Counted from the stretch's first letter, positions 45,775 through 54,607 are shown. The stretch: DNA of 64,000 bases from Candidatus Defluviibacterium haderslevense (GCA_016712225.1 JADJRL010000003.1:3237501-3301500), one strand, 5' to 3'. Notes: a model not told the origin generated them from the letters alone. Made by a program: numbers and translations.

Positions 45775-45869
45775 GTGTGTCACATTGCTCTGGATTAGTG
45801 GGTCAACATCTTCCTGATTTTGTGGGTTACTTTATTCCGGATTTGATGGGTCAATATGCTCCGGATGAG
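45775..45869 (+). repeat. 24-bp tandem repeat array A (4 units)
   Basis: Units start at 45775, 45798, 45822 and 45846, each like GTGGGTCAATATGCTCCGGATTTG; the spacing is 23, 24, 24. In one frame three units read VGQHLPDF/VGYFIPDL/MGQYAPDE. No spacers, so not CRISPR. Same unit as arrays at 47.5, 48.8 and 62.5 kb. Confidence 0.85.
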
Positions 45870-46018
45870 GCAGCCGCACCCAAGAGGTGTTCTCGTCTTT
45901 ATTGCGAGGTAAGATGTGTAACAATGCATTCTTTGTTTTTCGTATAACGAGACAGGTTATTCTCCGAATGCAACAGCTTGCTAGGCTATTTGCCAACGAA
46001 TAATTAAGATTTCGGCAG

Positions 46019-47107
46019 TTATTCTTTGTCCTCCAATATTTCTAATAGTTTCTGGTTTAAGTATAATTTCTCTTTTCCTACTTTTTCTGATTTCAAAAAT
46101 CCGTTTTCTTCCAACGCTATCAAATAGTTTCCAACTGTCTTTAAGTTTCCAATATTTTCGTCAATCAAGTGTTGACGTTTGGTATAAGGCAGACGAAATA
46201 AAATCTCAATCAGGTCTTTAGAATAAACTTTTGGTAATTTCTTTTTGATTTCCTTGGCAGTTTTCTCCATTGCGGTTGTGATTTTATTTAATCTTTTCAA
46301 TCCTTTATTGGAAGTTACTTCAATCATATCTAACATATACAAAATGTAAGCTTCCCATTCGTTCTTTTCGGTTACACCTCGTAAACACCTGTAATATTCG
46401 ACTTTGTTTTTAATGATATACTCACTCAAGTATATTGCTGGGGTGTCTAACAAGCCTGAAAGTTTTAAATACAATAACAATAAAATCCTTCCAGTTCTTC
46501 CATTACCATCCGAAAATGGGTGTATTGCTTCAAATTGATAATGCAATATTGCCATTTTTATTAATGGGTCTATTGTTATATTTTCGTTTATGAACTTTTC
46601 TAAGTTTGCTAATTTCTCACGGATAATCTGGTCACCACTTGGAGGAGTGTAGATAATTTCGCCAAGTGAGTTGCTCAATGTAGTTCCCGGTGTAACACGA
46701 ATGGAAGCATCATTTTGTTTGATACATTGTACGATTTTTATGCAAAGATTAGTTGTTATAAATGGTTTTGTTTTCAATTGTTCCAAACCTAACCACAGTG
46801 CTTCTTTGTAGTTTAAAACTTCTTTTGTAGCGGAATGTTCGATTTTTCGGTCAGCAACCAAAGACTTATATAGTTCATCGTTTGTTGTGATAATATTTTC
46901 TACTTCGGAACTCGCTTTCGCTTCTTGTAAATATATGGTGTCTAAAAACAGCGTTGGGTTTGGGAGATTTATCAAAGTCACATTTAATTGAGCTAATGCT
47001 CGTCCAACCGAAATTGTTTTTCGAAGTATATTTTTAGTTTCTATGTCTTCCTCTGGTGGCAGCAGTGGCAGGTGGTTATATGGAATTTTTCGGTCAAATG
47101 TTCCCAT
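46019..47107 (-). CDS. Fic family AMP-transferase, class II with C-terminal winged helix
   Basis: 362 aa from ATG 47107 (a TTG at 47116 is an unlikely start). The catalytic loop HPFSDGNGRTGR is complete, so it should transfer AMP (or another nucleotide group) to hydroxyls on a target protein. An N-terminal inhibitory helix has SSEVEN, matching (S/T)xxxE(G/N), i.e. self-inhibited class II Fic. Residues about 300-350 form a winged helix (RQHLIDENIGNLKTVGNYLI) that could bind DNA. Direct repeats lie immediately upstream. Unlike toxin-antitoxin Fic pairs, no antitoxin gene is adjacent. Target unknown. Confidence 0.93.
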   Translation of the reverse strand: MGTFDRKIPYNHLPLLPPEEDIETKNILRKTISVGRALAQLNVTLINLPNPTLFLDTIYLQEAKASSEVENIITTNDELYKSLVADRKIEHSATKEVLNYKEALWLGLEQLKTKPFITTNLCIKIVQCIKQNDASIRVTPGTTLSNSLGEIIYTPPSGDQIIREKLANLEKFINENITIDPLIKMAILHYQFEAIHPFSDGNGRTGRILLLLYLKLSGLLDTPAIYLSEYIIKNKVEYYRCLRGVTEKNEWEAYILYMLDMIEVTSNKGLKRLNKITTAMEKTAKEIKKKLPKVYSKDLIEILFRLPYTKRQHLIDENIGNLKTVGNYLIALEENGFLKSEKVGKEKLYLNQKLLEILEDKE

Positions 47108-47130
47108 TATGTTCAAATGTCTGATTTACG

Positions 47131-47220
47131 CTTGTTGTCAATACGGGTGTAAAAATACTAAAAAATTACTCTTGTTGTCATAATGAAGGTAAAAATTACT
47201 CTCGTTCAGCAATGAATAGT
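47131..47220 (-). promoter_or_regulatory. direct repeats upstream of fic (possible operator)
   Basis: CTTGTTGTCA occurs exactly at 47131 and 47171, each followed 9-10 bp later by GGTGTAAAAATACT or GGTAAAAATTACT. A third, weaker copy (CTCGTTCAGCAATGAA) starts at 47201. The first is 24 bp upstream of the fic ATG. This arrangement suits a site for the Fic winged helix or another regulator. Confidence 0.55.
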
Positions 47221-47274
47221 TATTATCGTTTCTGGATTGTTATTTATAATAGACGTTAGCTCAAAGAAAAGTTG

Positions 47275-47305
47275 ATCCCTTCAAAATTAATAAATATGAA
47301 GGGAT
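47275..47305. repeat. 9-bp inverted repeat with 13-nt loop
   Basis: ATCCCTTCA (47275-47283) and TGAAGGGAT (47297-47305). It lies in the 637-bp gene-free stretch 47108-47744, which otherwise holds the fic upstream repeats and array B. Confidence 0.45.
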
Positions 47306-47477
47306 GGATCCACTTTTACTCATTTTTATTTACTTTTTGCATAGACGAATTTTCAGTGTCAGGTCTCGTCCGCAAGGCTATAAACCCGGTAAATGAAATT
47401 GGAAAGCTGAGAAAGGCTTTTATACTAATTATCCATATACAAGGACTTTTGCATCAATTTTTTACCAACTGCAAGGG

Positions 47478-47597
47478 GTGGGTCACATTGCGCTGGATTT
47501 AGTAGGTCAACATGTTCGGGATGAGGTAGGTGAACATGTTCGGGATTTGTTGGGTCACTTTACTCCAGATTTGGTGGGTCAATATGCTTCGGATTAT
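47478..47597 (+). repeat. 24-bp tandem repeat array B (5 units)
   Basis: Five units of exactly 24 bp starting at 47478, 47502, 47526, 47550 and 47574. GGT at codon 2 and GAT at codon 7 are constant, and one frame reads VGHIALDL/VGQHVRDE/VGEHVRDL/LGHFTPDL/VGQYASDY before a stop. It is the best preserved of the four arrays. No start codon or gene context supports translation. Confidence 0.88.
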
Positions 47598-47744
47598 GCG
47601 TTGAATTGAGATTTTGAAACTAAGGTACTGAAATACTCATTTCAAGGGAATTTCTGCATATTACTTTCGTAGAGTTATTATTTTGTAATTATGCGAAAGC
47701 AATTTATTTTTAGGGCATAGCTTAAATGGCAATTTAAAGTCCAT

Positions 47745-48614
47745 TCAAATTCTTAATTCAAAATGCAGATCCACACTTATAGAAGGCCCTGTTGAATTAC
47801 TCAAGAGCTCTGATCTTGTTCTGTTAGGGCTTATCGATATATTTGGTCCTATAGACAGTTTACGAATGATAGTGTATTTATAGTATAGCATTAGACTATA
47901 TTTTCCGAAATAATATATGTTGCCGTATTTATCAAATATTGGATCTGTATTATTGATGACCTTTTTTCTACAGTGGGAATTGAATAAATAATCATAGGAT
48001 ATACCAGTACCAACATACATTTTATCATTAATCCTGCAACTTAATAATAGGGGAATGGTCAAATAACTATTGGTGTACGTTTCTTTAATCTGTGTTGGAT
48101 TTAAACCATTGTTTATATTTCCATTAGTAAGAATATTGTTTATTTCAGTATGGAATTGATTAAGTTTATAACCTATCCCTGTAGTTATTTGAATTCTATA
48201 AGAGGCCTTATATTCAACCAATGTACTAATAGATACATTCAATCCTGCACATGAACTTGTAGGAATGGAAGAAAATTGTCCGTCCTTATGCGCAATAAGT
48301 TTATTAATGCCAATGCTAGGTCGTATAATCAAATCAAAAGTATTATTATTTTCTTGAGCGCCTAAGGAAGTAAGGATAAAGCAAAAAATTAAGATAGCAT
48401 AAGTAATACTTCTAATTGTCTTGTGAAATAAATAGCAGACGATGTCAATTCCTGAAACTATACTTTGTGTAAATCCATTTAAAAATATAATCTTTGGCCG
48501 AAGTAGTTTTAACTTTGGCATAAGTTTATCAGTAAGGTTTTGTTTATCAAACGTTACTGTGATTTTGAAGGGACATTCGTTATCTGATTCTGGTATTGGG
48601 GGAGAGGGTTTCAT
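47745..48614 (-). CDS. outer-membrane beta-barrel-like protein with unusual N-terminal extension
   Basis: 289 aa. A signal-peptide-like hydrophobic stretch (ITYAILIFCFILTSLGAQ) sits at residues 70-87 rather than at the N terminus. After it come alternating strands (SYRIQITTGIGYKLNQFH, MYVGTGISYDYLF, YYFGKYSLMLYYKY, LSIGPNISIS) typical of porin-family barrels, ending in aromatic-x-L-x-I. The first ~65 residues have no recognisable domain and no Met close before the signal. Either the start is a non-ATG codon near residue 65 or the gene is a recombinant or decaying one. Adjacent DNA carries repeat arrays. Confidence 0.55.
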   Translation of the reverse strand: MKPSPPIPESDNECPFKITVTFDKQNLTDKLMPKLKLLRPKIIFLNGFTQSIVSGIDIVCYLFHKTIRSITYAILIFCFILTSLGAQENNNTFDLIIRPSIGINKLIAHKDGQFSSIPTSSCAGLNVSISTLVEYKASYRIQITTGIGYKLNQFHTEINNILTNGNINNGLNPTQIKETYTNSYLTIPLLLSCRINDKMYVGTGISYDYLFNSHCRKKVINNTDPIFDKYGNIYYFGKYSLMLYYKYTIIRKLSIGPNISISPNRTRSELLSNSTGPSISVDLHFELRI

Positions 48615-48813
48615 ATTTATTTCTAGGAGTGTTATTTTTTGATGTAATGGGTGTTATCAAGCCTAAAAATAATGCATTGTTTTTGAATATTGCAATGTTT
48701 TTGTATAATAATCTTGAACTGATTCATAAGCTTTTATTTGACTGAAGTGAGAAGCTGGATTTAAATCTTACAATACAAATCCTTTCGTTCCAATTTATAG
48801 CTCACTATTTGGG

Positions 48814-48885
48814 TTGGATCACATTACTCTTCATATTGTGTGTCAATATGCTCCGGATTATGGATGTCAATGGAACGCTCAGGTA
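48814..48885 (+). repeat. 24-bp tandem repeat array C (3 degenerate units)
   Basis: Units at 48814, 48838 and 48862. The middle one, GTGTGTCAATATGCTCCGGATTAT, is closest to consensus and the last is worn. It is followed directly by decayed-element copy B. Confidence 0.75.
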
Positions 48886-48893
48886 ATTAATGT

Positions 48894-49050
48894 CAACTTC
48901 TAATGCAATTATTTAGAATTCATCAATATGTATCGATATTTCTTTAAATTGGCCTGAATGAAACTTCTATGCCATGAAACATTACCCATTATAATAGAGG
49001 CTAGTCTCGGATACCATTTTGTTCCATGGCTTAAATCTTTGAGAATGAAT
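48894..49050 (+). pseudogene. decayed element, copy B
   Basis: Diverged, internally deleted counterpart of 45490-45725 in the same orientation (shared ATATTTCTTTAAATT, TGAAACTTCTATGC, GGATACCATTTTGTT). No open frame survives. It forms part of the gene-free 48615-49728 stretch. Confidence 0.45.
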
Positions 49051-49635
49051 TTATATATATTAGCATTGCATTTGGTGCCTAAATTTCCAGATAATAGTTA
49101 ATATGTCATTGATTTTAATCCAACGAGTAATTCAATTATTGCGTTGTTCTAATTAGATCCAAAAAAAATATTGTATTTTATTTGGAAATTCAAAATATCT
49201 ATTATATTTGTTGAACGGAATATAATTAATTGAGGAGTTTTATTCTAACTAATTCAGTTTTTTATACCAGAGTATTTATTTATTAACTAACCGCTGTAAT
49301 GATTAGACTTTTTCATTGCCTATATCTTCATTTGAATTATTTGTACTAATTTTAGTTATACATAATTCGACAAATATTAATGAGAGCATTTCATTAAGAG
49401 TTATTGATTCTAAGTTAATTTCTGAATTATATTTAAGTCTATTTTTATCTTGGTCTTTACTTAGATGTTGTGGTTTATTTTATATATAACAAAAGTTATA
49501 TATTGGAGGTAAGTGTGAAATGATAATTTTGTATGAGTAATTACTTTACGAGTTGAGTTCTAAACTTAAATTGGAGGTGTGATAACTAATAAATAGTTAT
49601 TTACAGCAATAAGCTTTTAAATGTATAAATTAGTT
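49051..49635. other. gene-free AT-rich spacer
   Basis: No ORF with coding character, no tRNA and no clear promoter seen between copy B and the hairpin at 49636. Frequent stops in all frames. Confidence 0.5.
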
Positions 49636-49661
49636 TTCGTTGAATTCTAAAATTCAACGAA
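49636..49661 (+). promoter_or_regulatory. 11-bp-stem hairpin upstream of the membrane-protein gene
   Basis: TTCGTTGAATT-CTAA-AATTCAACGAA, a perfect 11-bp stem with a 4-nt loop, ends 67 bp before the ATG at 49729. No T-run follows, so an operator or leader structure is more likely than a terminator. Confidence 0.5.
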
Positions 49662-49728
49662 GTATTTCATATTTACAGGTGAATATATTATTGGCTAGAT
49701 TCAATTTGTTTTATTAAATATATACAAT

Positions 49729-50478
49729 ATGATAAAAAATTTTATTAAAATTTTAGAAAACTTTTTCAGCCTAGATTATACTGGTAAAAAGGATATTTGG
49801 CTGACAAGACAAGAATCCTTAACCTTATTTGTAGGTATTTTAGGTGTGCTTTTACCTATTTTGCTATGGGGCTTTACCTATTGGGATCTTAAATTAATAT
49901 GCCCATTAGAATCCATAAGTCATTATTACTATACAAGAGTTTGCGGAATTTTTGTAGTCATTATGTCAATGTTAGCCTTGCTTTTGTTAAACTTCAAGGG
50001 AGAAGAGCCAATTGATTTTATTATTTCCTTTATTGCAGGTCTATTTTCAATATTTGTATTATTGTTTCCTACAGATAATATTTCTAATGTCTCATCTTGT
50101 TGCAATACCCCAAGTCAAATTGATGCTTGTGTGACCTTTATTTCAAGTAACCCTGATCGAGAATTATTTCATTATGTTTCGGCAGGTATATTTTTGGGCT
50201 GTCTAACATTTATGTCATTATTTTCATTTACAAGAGTTAAAAATGACCAAATTACTCCATCTGGAAACATGAAACTTAATAAAAAACTTAGGAATATGAT
50301 TTATATTACAATGGGAATTATTATGATTTGTGCAATGGCATTTATTTATATTGGCCCCAAAATATTATCTCAGGAGATTTATAATAAGTATAGTTTGACA
50401 TTTTGGATGGAGTCTATTGCTGTTTGGGGTTTTGGGGTTAGCTGGATTATAAAGAGTAAAATTGTTTTGAAAGATTGA
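49729..50478 (+). CDS. multi-pass membrane protein of unknown function
   Basis: 249 aa with about six membrane helices. Conserved-looking features: LESISHYYYTRVCGIF after the first helix, a Cys-rich loop (SSCCNTPSQIDAC) and DRELFHYVSAGIFLG before the fourth. I recall distant proteins with an SISxYYxTxxxxxF motif in six-helix families of unknown function, but cannot name this one. It is 141 bp before a PhoD-like phosphatase on the same strand, and the long spacer argues against tight coupling. Confidence 0.65.
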   Translation: MIKNFIKILENFFSLDYTGKKDIWLTRQESLTLFVGILGVLLPILLWGFTYWDLKLICPLESISHYYYTRVCGIFVVIMSMLALLLLNFKGEEPIDFIISFIAGLFSIFVLLFPTDNISNVSSCCNTPSQIDACVTFISSNPDRELFHYVSAGIFLGCLTFMSLFSFTRVKNDQITPSGNMKLNKKLRNMIYITMGIIMICAMAFIYIGPKILSQEIYNKYSLTFWMESIAVWGFGVSWIIKSKIVLKD

Positions 50479-50619
50479 AATTTGTTTTAGTTATAGAAAA
50501 TAGCCATATAGCATATTGATAATAATTATATTATTTTTTATGTCAGTATTAATTGGTTAAGTTAATCAGATTGAAAAAATGATTTTTGCAAATAAGAAAT
50601 GAGTTTAAATTAATATATT

Positions 50620-52191
50620 TTGCATACACTTATTGTATATAATGGGATTGTTTTGGGGCCACTTTTAGGCATTGAGTCAGACGAAGATTATACCATATGT
50701 GTATTAATAGAAATCTCCAATTTTGAAGATATTAATGCATTTTCAATTAATATTGATGGTTTGAGTATCAAGCCTAGTAAAAAATTAACATTAATTGATA
50801 AATATTTCTATTTACGTTTTGAATTTAAAAAACCTGGACTTGCAGATAAATACCAATTTATTCAATATTGTGTAAACTATAATGATACACCATTAAAAAC
50901 TTTCAATAATCATTTTATTTTTAGTTTTAGGATTCCACCTTCGAATTGTGTTCCTTCAATAAGTTTTGTTTCATGCAATGGAACAGACATTTATCCTAAT
51001 GATGTTCCGTTAAAATATTATGAAGGATGGGAGAAGCTCCTTGATGTTTCGCCTGATTTTCTGATCATGGGTGGAGATCAAATTTACGCAGATTCAATAC
51101 TATATAAAATTAATGGAATTGATAAATATTTTAAAGATTTAAAAATACCGATTCCACCAGATATTATTAGACAAATTGAATCATTTTATTTAAATCTGTA
51201 TATAAAAAGTTGGTCAAATAGCAATATGGCACTCGCGCTAGCTACTATACCTAACATAATGACATGGGATGATCATGATATATTTGATGGGTATGGTTCA
51301 TATAATGATGAATTTCAATCGAGTCCCATTATGATAGCCATTTTTGAATCTGCTAGGTTTTATTATGAGCTATTTCAATTGCGAACAATGGAAAATAAAA
51401 CGCTATATGAAAAGCCAGTGCGTGGAACACAACTAAAGATAAGGAATTATTGGATAATTTGTCCAGATACCCGTACAAATCGCACTCGTACTAGAATTTT
51501 ATCCTGTGGTCAATATCTTAACTTAGAGGCATTGTTGAAATCAATTATTATTAATGATGAAAATTTAAATATTGCAGAAGGTTCTTCAAATTCGAATTTT
51601 ACAATTTGTTTTGTGCTTCCAGTTCCGATAGCACATAGGAATTATTTTTCCATAATGGATCAAATATCCAGTTTAAATATATATTCAAAAAAGCGCAATA
51701 TTATAAAGAATTTAAAATTCTCAAATAGTGATGACTTAAGGGATCATTGGGATCATTATTATCATAGAACGGAGCAATTGAAAATGCTTAATCTTATCTT
51801 TGATTTTGGTATTTTATTACATCCTAAATATTTATTAATACTTAGTGGAGATGTCCATTCTAGCGGAGCTTCCAGTATTTCTAAACGCAATAACGGTACT
51901 GTAATTGGAACAGCCACTCAATTGGTTTCATCACCCATAGTTAATAAACCAATTACATCTTTTTTAAATATTTTTTTTGGTTGGCTTTCTAGAGATAAAA
52001 ATAGATTGGAAGGATTTGAACTAGATTTTAAATATTTTGGAACTTTTAAAAGAAAGAATATAATTAAACGAAATTTCATTAAAGTTTCTCAAATTGAGAA
52101 TAAACGCTTAAACGCATCAATTTATGTTGAAGAGAATTCCGGATGGAAAAATACTAAACCAGAATTTAGGAATTTAAATAAATTTAAATAA
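50620..52191 (+). CDS. PhoD-like metallophosphatase
   Basis: 523 aa. Metal-binding motifs of the PhoD-like calcineurin superfamily are in order: SFVSCNGTD, LIMGGDQIYAD (151-158), TWDDHDIFDGYGSY, the substrate-side CPDTRTNRTR, and ILSGDVHSSGASSI. No signal peptide, so unlike classical Tat-exported PhoD it appears cytosolic. The start is not a normal ATG: the frame opens after a TAA at 50611 and the first usable codons are ATT 50617 and TTG 50620. The family hydrolyses phosphodiesters, including phospholipids and teichoic acids. It lies near a patatin phospholipase. Confidence 0.85.
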   Translation: MHTLIVYNGIVLGPLLGIESDEDYTICVLIEISNFEDINAFSINIDGLSIKPSKKLTLIDKYFYLRFEFKKPGLADKYQFIQYCVNYNDTPLKTFNNHFIFSFRIPPSNCVPSISFVSCNGTDIYPNDVPLKYYEGWEKLLDVSPDFLIMGGDQIYADSILYKINGIDKYFKDLKIPIPPDIIRQIESFYLNLYIKSWSNSNMALALATIPNIMTWDDHDIFDGYGSYNDEFQSSPIMIAIFESARFYYELFQLRTMENKTLYEKPVRGTQLKIRNYWIICPDTRTNRTRTRILSCGQYLNLEALLKSIIINDENLNIAEGSSNSNFTICFVLPVPIAHRNYFSIMDQISSLNIYSKKRNIIKNLKFSNSDDLRDHWDHYYHRTEQLKMLNLIFDFGILLHPKYLLILSGDVHSSGASSISKRNNGTVIGTATQLVSSPIVNKPITSFLNIFFGWLSRDKNRLEGFELDFKYFGTFKRKNIIKRNFIKVSQIENKRLNASIYVEENSGWKNTKPEFRNLNKFK

Positions 52192-52333
52192 AATTCTTAA
52201 AAAGTATATGTTTATAAATGCACATGAAATAAATTATTAAAGGCAAAACATTCATTGTTTTTACAGTTTTTATCGAAACTTTAACACACCCAATTTTTTT
52301 GGAGAGCTTGGAATTCAATAAACAGTAGAATTG

Positions 52334-53323
52334 TTAAAGTTGAATTCGTGGAAATATATCAAAATTTATCCCACCATACATTTGAAAACCACTATCAACA
52401 AACCTGTAATTGTAATTGTCATGACCATAAACTCCACTTATAAAGAAACCTAGATTATTTTCTAAGTAAATATTTGCGGTAAGTTCGACTCTCATTCTTT
52501 GTACTGATCTATGTGGGTTTGTAATATATTCTGATGTTAATTCCAACAAAAAACGATCAAAATGAGTAGATTTAAGCTTTGTCATAAAATCAATGCCAGA
52601 CTTAATTCTTGCGCGCCCGTAGAATTTAATATCCTCATCCGAATATCCTCCAGCATTAAAAGCGTAAAGAAGCTTATCGTGATAAAGGTCAATTCCAAGT
52701 TTGTATCCCAACCATTGTGTCAATATGTTGTCATTATCATATTTAATTATAGTTCTATTTTTTATTATTATTTCAGTATAATTAGTTGAAAAATTACCAC
52801 TTCTGCGATTTAAGTTATCAGATAAATTCGTTTGATCATTGAAGGTACTATATAAACTCTTACATTCTAGCGTTCCGTCCTTATAGTTTTGATCAAAGGC
52901 ACAATCAGCTTGACCATTTGAGTAATGGCCAGATTCATAAGAAATGGCCAAAAGATTGATTTTGTTATTATGAATAAACCGGCATAAATGTTGGTAACCA
53001 AGAATGCTAATTCTATATGAAGGTGTCTTTACTGGCAATGAATTTTCTTGATACATTCTGATCTGTGGTCTGAATGATATATACCACGCATTAGCTTGCT
53101 GTTTAGCTTCTATCGTTCTAGCATTCTGTAGTCTTCTTACAATGTTATTATAAATTGACATCCGAATTATTGGATTGGCTTCAAAAAGAATTTTCTCTTT
53201 ATCTCTTCTTAAACTGTTTTTAAAACCAATATCAGGCTTATCACCAATTGGATAAACGGCATTAAATTGACCTTTTAAAAGGGTCGAGTATATAACAATT
53301 ATAGCAATTAATGTATTTTTCAT
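52334..53323 (-). CDS. exported beta-rich protein with an HxSNG motif (possible outer-membrane phospholipase A-like)
   Basis: 329 aa with a signal peptide (MKNTLIAIIVIYSTLLKGQF). The body is beta-strand-rich and ends FDIFPRIQL, consistent with an outer-membrane barrel. At residues 133-137 it reads His-Tyr-Ser-Asn-Gly (ESGHYSNGQ), the same H-x-S-N-G pattern as the OMPLA active site (His142-Gln-Ser144-Asn-Gly in E. coli). A later RRSGNFSTNY could supply the catalytic Asn. The resemblance is a motif plus topology, not an established homology. Overlaps the upstream small gene by 4 bp (ATGA). Confidence 0.55.
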   Translation of the reverse strand: MKNTLIAIIVIYSTLLKGQFNAVYPIGDKPDIGFKNSLRRDKEKILFEANPIIRMSIYNNIVRRLQNARTIEAKQQANAWYISFRPQIRMYQENSLPVKTPSYRISILGYQHLCRFIHNNKINLLAISYESGHYSNGQADCAFDQNYKDGTLECKSLYSTFNDQTNLSDNLNRRSGNFSTNYTEIIIKNRTIIKYDNDNILTQWLGYKLGIDLYHDKLLYAFNAGGYSDEDIKFYGRARIKSGIDFMTKLKSTHFDRFLLELTSEYITNPHRSVQRMRVELTANIYLENNLGFFISGVYGHDNYNYRFVDSGFQMYGGINFDIFPRIQL

Positions 53324-53616
53324 GTGTCTAAAATAATTTTTTCAAGACTTATCGTATCAGGATTGTTAATTCCATTTACTAAAACATCAGCTCCAGTTTT
53401 ATGATTTATATATACCAAAATGTATTTTATACCTTCTGCTTTTAACTTAATATCTAAAGTGTTTTTAAATGATTTTAAACAGCTTACAACAAATAGATTG
53501 TCAATTTCAATATTGAATAATTCATTCAAACAAACCCTGACAAAAGCTAATTGTGTCGGAGATGCTTCAATAATTTTAATAATGCAAAATCTCTGTTTAA
53601 TTGATTCACTAGGCAT
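53320..53616 (-). CDS. small protein of unknown function
   Basis: 98 aa from ATG 53616 (a longer frame to 53679 adds a 21-residue tail). Mixed alpha/beta pattern: QRFCIIKIIEASPTQLAFV, NLFVVSCLKSFKNTLD, GIKYILVYINHKTGADVLV. No recognised domain, no signal or TM segment. The stop overlaps the next start by 4 bp, so it is coupled to the HxSNG barrel-like protein. Confidence 0.55.
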   Translation of the reverse strand: MPSESIKQRFCIIKIIEASPTQLAFVRVCLNELFNIEIDNLFVVSCLKSFKNTLDIKLKAEGIKYILVYINHKTGADVLVNGINNPDTISLEKIILDT

Positions 53617-53736
53617 AAAAGAATAGTTTAAAAAATATGAATTATTACACAAGTTTAAGTAAATTTCTAATAAAAACAATTTTTATTTTGATAATTTTAA
53701 TTTATCAATTTAATTAAGAGATATTATATTATCTTC

Positions 53737-53952
53737 TTATAATCTATTAAAAGTTAAGGAGGATATCTTTCCTAAGGAATTTACACGAATATCATACTTT
53801 ACCCAATCATTAGCGCTTGCCCCATTACAAAACGGGATCTCTTTAACTAGTCTTGTCATTATTGTAGGGACTTGCTTACCAGACGCATTAGGAACTTTCT
53901 CGCTTATAGCGAGATAAGTTGAATACTCGTCAGCAATCTCCCAGGATCGAAA
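53737..53952 (-). pseudogene. gene fragment, C-terminal part only
   Basis: A 72-codon open stretch on the minus strand without a start near its beginning and with a stop just upstream (53953-53955). It reads ADEYSTYLAISEKVPNASGK, then VPTIMTRLVKEIPFCNGASA, then a WVKYDIRVNSLGKIS-type end, which looks like genuine protein. I do not recognise the parent. The rest of 53617-54097 shows no gene. Confidence 0.45.
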
Positions 53953-54097
53953 TTATAGCAGAGTAGAAGACAATAAATTGACATAGCAATATGCCTATTT
54001 TGTAAATCCTTGATCTGAGATTTAGTCCAATGTTTTTTACTTATAGTGGTTTTGAGATGTATGGCTAATGGTGGATGCTGTTAAAAGTCAAGGTCAA

Positions 54098-54607
54098 TTA
54101 TACTATAAAACTTGCAATGATTGAACAGAGAATTAGTCCTATATAAAAAATTGCTACTGAGGGGAAAAATAATATTTTCCAAATATTTGTAAATTTTAGA
54201 AGCTCTTGCTGATTTCCGCTCATTCTGCTTCTTAAGTCAAAAATGTAGAAGCCTACTAAAATTTGCTTTTCAAATGATGTGGTAAAATCTGGACTATTTA
54301 AAAATTTGGAAATTTGAATAACCCTAAAAATAAACCCTCTTTGGATTCTTCTGTACCATCCATCAATAAACCAAAATAATAAAGGAATTACAGTTGTGGA
54401 AAGATAATGCCCATGAAAATGAGTAGTTTCATTATCTTTTCCTAAGGCCAAAACAATTGCTCCACCCCATAGCCCAATGGTCCAATATTTAATGCTTTGT
54501 GTTATAGTATCTATTTTATCAATGGAGGAGTTCAAATGGTCTAGCTCCTTTTTTAACATTTCTAATTGAAAGTAAAATGCACTTCCTTGATTTTCCATTT
54601 TAAGCAT
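54098..54607 (-). CDS. membrane protein with N-terminal helix, unknown function
   Basis: About 169 aa from ATG 54607 (ATG 54598 is equally possible; the frame reaches 54697). An amphipathic or coiled helix (LEMLKKELDHLNSSIDKIDT) is followed by membrane segments (YWTIGLWGGAIVLALG, STTVIPLLFWFIDGW, and a long C-terminal helix pair FPSVAIFYIGLILCSIIASF). Between them is a charged cytosolic part (YRRIQRGFIFRVIQISKFL). The layout recalls SLATT-type two- or three-TM effector domains in defence loci, but I cannot establish that family from sequence alone. It lies 160 bp downstream of the patatin gene on the same strand. Confidence 0.55.
   Translation of the reverse strand: MLKMENQGSAFYFQLEMLKKELDHLNSSIDKIDTITQSIKYWTIGLWGGAIVLALGKDNETTHFHGHYLSTTVIPLLFWFIDGWYRRIQRGFIFRVIQISKFLNSPDFTTSFEKQILVGFYIFDLRSRMSGNQQELLKFTNIWKILFFPSVAIFYIGLILCSIIASFIV

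Noticed and set aside
45759..45947. 62-aa plus-strand frame reading through array A
   Set aside because: Its only notable part is the translated 24-bp repeat; the same repeat elsewhere has no start, and the flanks look non-coding.
47272..47502. 76-aa plus-strand frame before array B
   Set aside because: No recognisable domain, crosses an inverted repeat and ends inside the 24-bp array. Composition does not look coding.
47478..47597. CRISPR array
   Set aside because: Units are directly tandem without spacers and diverge like decayed repeats; no cas genes.
42301..48614. Integron-like gene cassette array
   Set aside because: Several hairpins and AACG/GTTA-like strings occur between genes, but no paired attC core sites or integrase could be found.
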